A stretch of DNA of 64,000 nt from Polynucleobacter asymbioticus (GTDB taxonomy: Bacteria > Pseudomonadota > Gammaproteobacteria > Burkholderiales > Burkholderiaceae). A model generated the notes under the pieces. That model ran no database searches, was not told the origin of the DNA, and saw only the letters and a list, made by a program, of their open reading frames with translations. Below, in pieces: positions 58,553-64,000 of the stretch (its first letter is position 1; each line of letters starts with the position of its first letter). The stretch covers positions 1,494,821-1,558,820 of the forward strand of contig NZ_CP061297.1 of NCBI RefSeq assembly GCF_018687575.1. The letters run 5' to 3'. The translations under genes and the position numbers were made by a program.

Positions 58553-61369
58553 TCAAGCATTCGAGGGGGCAAGAAATACTTCTTGCCACAAAACTAGCAC
58601 ACGCTCTCTTACCTCCACTAGTTGAGGCTCAAGACCCAAATCTACACGTGTCTTTTCTGCACCATCTAAACGCAAGCGATGTTGACGGGCTCGAAGCAAA
58701 CGGTATGCATCTCCGACCTGCCGAGCTATTGAAGCTTGAATTAAACCCGCTTCTCCAGCAATGCGAAGGAGGGCAATATTTCCTAAATTACCAATCAGCT
58801 GTGGGTGAGTATTTGAAAATGCGAGGACTAAAAATTGCACAATAAATTCAATATCAACCATGCCGCCAGCATCATGCTTTAAATCAAAATCGGGAGTGGG
58901 ATTTGGATGCCCAGCATGAACCTTGCGACGCATTTCTAAAATTTCATTACGTAACTGATCAATATCACGCTTCTGACTTAAGACCTCAAAACGGACATCG
59001 TCAAAGAATTCTCCAACCGCTACACTTCCAGCTGAAAAACGTGCGCGCGTCAGCGCTTGATGTTCCCAAACCCATGCCGCGTTATCCCCTTCACGTAACT
59101 GATACTTCTTAAAGGCATTCGCATTGGTCACCAAAAATCCTGCGGAGCCATTCGGGCGAAGGCGCGTATCAATTTCAAACAGGCTGCCAGCAGATGTATA
59201 GGCCGTTAACCAATTAATCATGCGCTTAGCAAGTAAGGCATAAATTTCTTGGGCAGCAAAATCCGTTTCCTCGGCTTGATATAAAAAAACCAAGTCCAAG
59301 TCGGAGGCATATCCCAATTCTTTACCGCCTAACTTTCCATAGGAAATCACTGCAAATGGCGCAGTTGCATCATGAGGCAAGTCAAATTTCTTGGCAACGC
59401 TAGGCCATACACGCTCAAAAGTAGTCTGCAATATCAAGTCAGCCAAAGCGGATAAATGATCGCTAACCTTCTCTACAGAGAGCTCATGATCAACACCAAT
59501 TCCCAAATCTGCCAACAAGGTAATGAATGTTTCGGTATGGTGGGTAATGCGCAAAATATCCATCGCCTGTTCTGAGCCATCACCATCAGCCATCACATCA
59601 TCTAGACGCACATCTAGGGTGGTCTTTACTTCTTGCCAATATTGCTCCGGATGCTCAATCAGCGCCTTCTCAGTTCGCGAATTAAGTAAGTAATCTAATA
59701 GATGGGGGTGCCGAGTTAAATACTCCGCGCCCCATTGAGAAGCCTTTAGTAAGGCCAATACGTTGGATAGCGCCTGCGGATACTCTGAAAGAATCGACAG
59801 ATAAGCACTTCGCCGAGCAACCGCCTCCAACAAATCAAAGAAGCGCAGTAAAGTCTGATCAGCGCTAATGGCAATAGGCTGATCCGCTTGCAAGCTGTCT
59901 GCAGCTTTACGAATCAAGTTATCAAAAATAATTCTGCTTTTCTCCGGCAACTGTCTTTGCTTTGAGCTATCAGACCAAGCCAACCACCGAGCTGCTGACT
60001 CTGGAAACAGACTGCCATCAGGCCCCCATCCCACTGGCAATGAGGTGCTATCTAGGCGCGCAGCATCATCCAGTACAAAGGCTTTTTCAAAATATTGGGC
60101 TACTGCCGCCTGGTGTTTATCGAGCTTCGATAAGAAAGTAGTTTGCTCTTGAAGCTGATCAGGACCAGCCATACTCACCGCCAATCGAGTGCGAGCGCCT
60201 TCATCTTCAGGTAAGTAGTGTGTCTGCTGATCTTCCCATACCTGAATGCGATGCTCTAAGCGACGCAGGTAAACATAAGCTGACTTGAGATCATCCACCT
60301 CATTAGCAGGCAAAATTCCTTGCTGCTTTACAAGCTCCAATACCTCTAGGGTAGGTCGAATACGAAAACGGGGATCTGTTCCACCTCGCATCAACTGGAA
60401 CATTTGCGCCAAGAACTCAATTTCTCGGATGCCGCCTCGACCCAACTTAATATCTCTAGATCTCCCATGATGATTGGAGGAGCGCTTTTCAGCCTCATGT
60501 TGAATCTGCGCATGCAATTCACGAATGGATGCAATCACGCCGTAGTCCAAATGACGGCGATAGACAAACGGGCGAATCAATTGATCGAGCTCACGATCAC
60601 AATAAGCAAAGGCTGGGGAGTCAGGCAAAGGTGAAATCAACCGGCCCTTAATCCAAGCGTAGCGCTCCCACTCTCGACCTTGCACCAATAGATATTCTTC
60701 GAGCATATCGAGACTGCAAACTAAAGGGCCAGAGTCTCCATTAGGTCTGAGGCGCATATCCACCCGAAACACAAAACCATTCGCATCATGCTCTGCCAAT
60801 AGCTTGATCAAGCGCTTGCCCATTCGAGTAAACCACTCGTGGTAAGACAAGCTTTTGGGTCCACCTTGAGTGTCGCCCTCATGCTCGTACAAAAAGATGA
60901 GATCGATATCAGAAGAAAGATTGAGCTCTAAACCGCCCAACTTTCCCATACCGACGACCATCAAAGGCATCTCAGAATCAGTGACCTTGCTCCATGGCAA
61001 ACCAAAGCGACGCTGCAGATCCTCACGAACATAAGCAATCGAGAGAGCCACAGTCTCTTGCGCAAAATGGCTCAAGGCATGCGTTACCTCACTGAGATCA
61101 GCCATACCATTGAGATCCCTGAAGGCAACCCAGAGCATGAGGCGCTGTCTTGCCAGCCTCAAATCTGCCATAAATTGAGCCTCATCTTGCTCTGAATTCC
61201 CCAAAGCGTCCTGGCAAGGACTTAATAGACCCCTAATCCCAGCAACATCTACTTTGCATAAGCTCTGCAAGCGAAGCCAGTCCAGCCATTCAGGGCGAGA
61301 ATTCAGCCAGCGTTGGGCGTAGCTGGAGTGCTGCTTGAGGAATTCAATTTGGGCGGCAAATTCGGTCAT
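58553..61369 (-). CDS. glnE: Glutamine synthetase adenylyltransferase/adenylyl-removing enzyme
   Basis: Adds AMP to, or removes it from, glutamine synthetase under PII control. 938 residues: two nucleotidyltransferase domains, each with a DxD motif (GMGKLGGLELNLSSDIDLIFLYE in the first, ISYGKLGGKELGYASDLDLVFLYQ in the second), separated by the helical linker. Length is near E. coli (946). The adenylyl-removing activity is usually in the N-terminal half and the transferase in the C-terminal half. GGAG precedes the ATG. It is divergent from the yhdP-like gene, a common arrangement. Confidence 0.95.
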   Translation of the reverse strand: MTEFAAQIEFLKQHSSYAQRWLNSRPEWLDWLRLQSLCKVDVAGIRGLLSPCQDALGNSEQDEAQFMADLRLARQRLMLWVAFRDLNGMADLSEVTHALSHFAQETVALSIAYVREDLQRRFGLPWSKVTDSEMPLMVVGMGKLGGLELNLSSDIDLIFLYEHEGDTQGGPKSLSYHEWFTRMGKRLIKLLAEHDANGFVFRVDMRLRPNGDSGPLVCSLDMLEEYLLVQGREWERYAWIKGRLISPLPDSPAFAYCDRELDQLIRPFVYRRHLDYGVIASIRELHAQIQHEAEKRSSNHHGRSRDIKLGRGGIREIEFLAQMFQLMRGGTDPRFRIRPTLEVLELVKQQGILPANEVDDLKSAYVYLRRLEHRIQVWEDQQTHYLPEDEGARTRLAVSMAGPDQLQEQTTFLSKLDKHQAAVAQYFEKAFVLDDAARLDSTSLPVGWGPDGSLFPESAARWLAWSDSSKQRQLPEKSRIIFDNLIRKAADSLQADQPIAISADQTLLRFFDLLEAVARRSAYLSILSEYPQALSNVLALLKASQWGAEYLTRHPHLLDYLLNSRTEKALIEHPEQYWQEVKTTLDVRLDDVMADGDGSEQAMDILRITHHTETFITLLADLGIGVDHELSVEKVSDHLSALADLILQTTFERVWPSVAKKFDLPHDATAPFAVISYGKLGGKELGYASDLDLVFLYQAEETDFAAQEIYALLAKRMINWLTAYTSAGSLFEIDTRLRPNGSAGFLVTNANAFKKYQLREGDNAAWVWEHQALTRARFSAGSVAVGEFFDDVRFEVLSQKRDIDQLRNEILEMRRKVHAGHPNPTPDFDLKHDAGGMVDIEFIVQFLVLAFSNTHPQLIGNLGNIALLRIAGEAGLIQASIARQVGDAYRLLRARQHRLRLDGAEKTRVDLGLEPQLVEVRERVLVLWQEVFLAPSNA

Positions 61370-61434
61370 TTCTCCATCTTAATCCGACTCTAGACTCAAA
61401 CCACAGAAGCTTGGCGATCGCGCAATGGCTGACG

Positions 61435-61440
61435 GATAAT
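61435..61440 (+). promoter_or_regulatory. Putative -10 of the yhdP-like gene (leaderless)
   Basis: GATAAT at 61435-61440, seven bases before ATG 61448, with a TTGGCG at 61411-61416 (18-base spacer) as a possible -35. Confidence 0.5.
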
Positions 61441-61447
61441 AGAGGCC

Positions 61448-64000
61448 ATGCTTCGAAATATTATCCGGACTCGCCTGCAGAGCGTGCTTCAAAGACGTCC
61501 TCCAGGTTTTGGCGGTCGCTTGCGAAAGCGCGCCCTCATTCTTGCCGGTATCACCGTGGCTTTTTTTGTTTTCGGCCATTTTGGGGTGCGCTTTATTTTG
61601 TGGCCTCAGATCGAAAAATCAAAACCTTCCTTGGAGCGCTTAATGAGCGCTCGCTTAGGCACAAAGGTCACGATGGATGCAGTGCAAGTTTCTTGGACTG
61701 GAATTCGTCCGAAATTTGCGATTCAAGGATTGCGCTTTAACAGCGAGACCACATCTGCCCCACCCTTATTTATTCAAAGCATCAACGGGCAACTTAGTTG
61801 GTTATCTTTTTATCACCTAGCCCCCTACTTTCATGAGATCTCGTTTGATCAGGTTCAGCTGTATGCTCAACGAGATGCTAAAGGCGCGGTCTCTATTGCC
61901 GGAATTCCCATCGAGAACAATACTGACAATTTTGCAGTCGAGAACTGGTTGCTTGCTCAAACTGATATTGAGATTAACAATGCGAAAATTTTTTGGGAAG
62001 ACCAGCAAAGTCAGAAGCTGAAGACCTCTATTGATATTCAAAATGTCCATCTCAGTAATGGCATTCGCAGTCATGAAGGTCAGCTAGTTGTGCAAACGCC
62101 CTGGAGTCCTAATCCAATCAAATTGCAGGCCGACTTTGTACATCACCTTGGTGGACAAGCGGGTAATTGGCGCGACTGGGTTGGAAGTTTTTCATGGAAT
62201 TTCTCCGAATTAAACCTTGGTCAGATTTCTAAAGATCTCAATCTTCCCCTGTATGAATTGGCTGGCAAGCTCAACTCCTCAGGCAGCCTAAAGCTTGATG
62301 GCGGAAAGACCAATGGCGGACAAATGTCTTTAACGGCTGATCGACTCAGAGTGCAGCTAAACAAAGGTGAGGATCCGCTTGAGTTTGGCAGACTAGAGAC
62401 TGATCTAGTTCAAGATACAGATGGCGGCCTCAATTCCATCACCACAAAATCTTTGTCATGGCGAAATATCGATAGCCCCGCCACCGCCCCCCTAGACAAA
62501 TTAAGCCCAATTACTTTCCGCTGGCGCCCACCAAAAGATGGTGGCGAGATCAAAGAGTTTGGGTTCTCCTCCCCTAAAATTCAAGTGGAAGATATCGCAC
62601 TCTTCGCACTGAATCTTCCTCTCCCAAAAAAGATTCATCAGTGGATCAAAATTTCTGAGGCGGATGGTGAGCTACAGAATTTAGAAATGAATTGGTCTGA
62701 AAGTCAATCTGCGCTTTCAGCCTTACCAATACCTGGTAATTGGTTTTCTTCCAACAAGCTCGATTTCACCGTCAGCGCAAAGCTTAATGACATTAGCTTC
62801 ACTGGCGTAAATAAATCAATGCCCTCAGCCTCAAATTTATCTGGCAACTTAGTCAGCAATCAGAAGCAGGGTAACTTCACACTGGATTCCAAAAATCTTG
62901 AGTTGGGGATGAATGATTTTTTATCCGATCCTGAAATTCAACTGGATCGCGCAAAAGGTGAGATTAGCTGGTCCAAGCAAAAAGGTGGTTGGCAAATCAA
63001 TGCCAAGAAAATGCAGCTCAGCAATCCTGAAATTACCACCAACTTTGACCTTAGCTATCTCATCGGCGCCCCTAAGCAGCCCGATCAAATAACACTAGAC
63101 ATGGAGTTTGTTAAAGCCAAACTGGCGACCGCCCATCGCTATCTGCCAGTTAATATTGATAAAGAAACCCGGCAGTTTCTCAGCAAAGCATTTGAGGCAG
63201 GAGATATTCAGAATGGCTCCCTTCATATTAAGGGAGACCCCAATCAGATTCCCTTCCCCGTGGGAACGGTTGGTGAGCTTGACCTTCATCTTCCCATTTC
63301 TAAAGCAATCTATAAACCAGCACCCTTGCTGCCAAAAAGCCAGGGGGTTTGGCAGGCATTTAGCAACGTCAGCGGCAATATCGATATGAAGCAAGCGAGC
63401 CTGAATGTTGTCATTGATAAAGCTAATTACAAAAAAGTGGTTCTGACAAATGTCAAATCACAAATTCCCAATCTCAGCGCGAAAAATCTAATCGTATTAA
63501 TCAATGGCTCAGTCGAGGGTGATGGCTCCGAAATACTGGAATATTTATTTACATCTCCAGTAGGTGTGCAGCAAGCCAATCTAGCTAAGAACCTCACTTT
63601 AAAAGGTCCAGTTAGTCTAGGTCTTGATTTAAAGATTCCTCTATCTGGAAGCGATGATGTCAATTTCGATGCAAAAATTGTCCTTCCAGGAAATCAAGCG
63701 CAGTGGGGGGAAGTTCCGCCGCTCGATAATTTAAAAGGCAAGATACGAATCACTGAAATTAATCCTGAGTTTGAAAATGTCACTGCAAACTTCTTAGGTG
63801 GCGCCTTTAAGATTTCGAGTGCACCCTCTACAGCAGGAAATTCTAGCTTCAGCATTGGCGGCGATATCAATGCTAAGTTTATTAAAGATTATGTTTCGGG
63901 AAATTTAAAGTCTCGTGCTCATCCAGCGCTGCTATCTGCGATGAGCGGATCAGCAAAATATGAGGGCTTGATCAACTTTAATAAAGCAGGAAGTCAGACC
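61448..64000 (+). CDS. yhdP: YhdP/AsmA-like (DUF3971) envelope protein, N-terminal part (cut by window edge)
   Basis: An open frame runs from ATG 61448 to the window end: 851 codons without a stop. A basic N-terminus and one membrane anchor (about residues 33-54, LILAGITVAFFVFGHFGVRFIL) are followed by long stretches of beta-rich sequence. The segment around LKGPVSLGLDLKIPLSGSDD and NQAQWGEVPPLDNLKGKIRITE is typical of YhdP. In E. coli YhdP, with TamB and YdbH, moves phospholipids to the outer membrane; that role here is by homology. The full protein is usually about 1,250-1,400 residues, so roughly a third lies beyond the edge. Confidence 0.88.
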   Translation, partial: MLRNIIRTRLQSVLQRRPPGFGGRLRKRALILAGITVAFFVFGHFGVRFILWPQIEKSKPSLERLMSARLGTKVTMDAVQVSWTGIRPKFAIQGLRFNSETTSAPPLFIQSINGQLSWLSFYHLAPYFHEISFDQVQLYAQRDAKGAVSIAGIPIENNTDNFAVENWLLAQTDIEINNAKIFWEDQQSQKLKTSIDIQNVHLSNGIRSHEGQLVVQTPWSPNPIKLQADFVHHLGGQAGNWRDWVGSFSWNFSELNLGQISKDLNLPLYELAGKLNSSGSLKLDGGKTNGGQMSLTADRLRVQLNKGEDPLEFGRLETDLVQDTDGGLNSITTKSLSWRNIDSPATAPLDKLSPITFRWRPPKDGGEIKEFGFSSPKIQVEDIALFALNLPLPKKIHQWIKISEADGELQNLEMNWSESQSALSALPIPGNWFSSNKLDFTVSAKLNDISFTGVNKSMPSASNLSGNLVSNQKQGNFTLDSKNLELGMNDFLSDPEIQLDRAKGEISWSKQKGGWQINAKKMQLSNPEITTNFDLSYLIGAPKQPDQITLDMEFVKAKLATAHRYLPVNIDKETRQFLSKAFEAGDIQNGSLHIKGDPNQIPFPVGTVGELDLHLPISKAIYKPAPLLPKSQGVWQAFSNVSGNIDMKQASLNVVIDKANYKKVVLTNVKSQIPNLSAKNLIVLINGSVEGDGSEILEYLFTSPVGVQQANLAKNLTLKGPVSLGLDLKIPLSGSDDVNFDAKIVLPGNQAQWGEVPPLDNLKGKIRITEINPEFENVTANFLGGAFKISSAPSTAGNSSFSIGGDINAKFIKDYVSGNLKSRAHPALLSAMSGSAKYEGLINFNKAGSQT

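Overview
The window is a gene-dense, accessory-poor stretch of a bacterial chromosome. Protein families, moderate GC and gene order (thrB beside a BPSS1780-type membrane protein and uvrD; ribF-ileS-lspA; hrcA-hemH-grpE-dnaK-dnaJ; argF-argG; glnE divergent from yhdP) point to a betaproteobacterium of the Burkholderiales, most like Polynucleobacter. This is judged from family resemblance, not a database search. I find no tRNA, rRNA, CRISPR array, insertion sequence, prophage or replication origin. The window holds 57 supported protein genes, two cut by its edges (a DUF2782-like gene at the left, a yhdP-like gene at the right).

Layout. 1-2110: end of a DUF2782-like gene, homoserine kinase and a membrane protein. 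2131-11305: uvrD divergent from valS-galU, then tusA-alaS on the minus strand. 11429-13412: tctBA transporter genes. 13497-20647: glnS, an NAD(P)-binding epimerase-like gene, a ferredoxin/flavin reductase, argD, ispH with an FKBP isomerase, and radC. 20786-24724: ribosomal proteins L28/L33, an acyl desaturase, an RsmB-type rRNA methyltransferase and purN. 24776-30792: ribF-ileS-lspA-coaBC-dut. 30793-31533: an unrecognised secreted, Gly/Ser/Thr-repeat protein. 31828-38218: clpSA, cspA, a DUF192 protein, ppnP, argFG. 38371-49746: DUF3579 gene, rpsT, murJ, a SirB1-family gene, dedA, miaA, purM, and a long plus-strand run perM-hda-HAD-pcnB-folK-panB. 49761-55906: the heat-shock cluster dnaJ, dnaK, grpE, hemH, hrcA, all on the minus strand. 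55944-64000: nadK, recN, glnE and yhdP.

Most genes are housekeeping: four aminoacyl-tRNA synthetases, arginine, purine, pantothenate/CoA, folate and isoprenoid synthesis, DNA repair, protein quality control, and envelope assembly (lspA, murJ, yhdP).

The main observation beyond annotation concerns gene starts. At least a dozen genes that begin transcription units have no Shine-Dalgarno sequence. Instead they carry a sigma70 -10-like hexamer ending 5-9 bases before the start codon, so their mRNAs would begin at or next to the AUG (leaderless). Two divergent pairs (uvrD/valS and purN/ribF) have oppositely oriented -10 elements overlapping with the same two-base offset. grpE and dnaK each have an RpoH promoter with identical 14-base spacing, and cspA has a promoter with a roughly 100-base leader. 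These points are read directly from the sequence; the transcriptional consequences are inferred.
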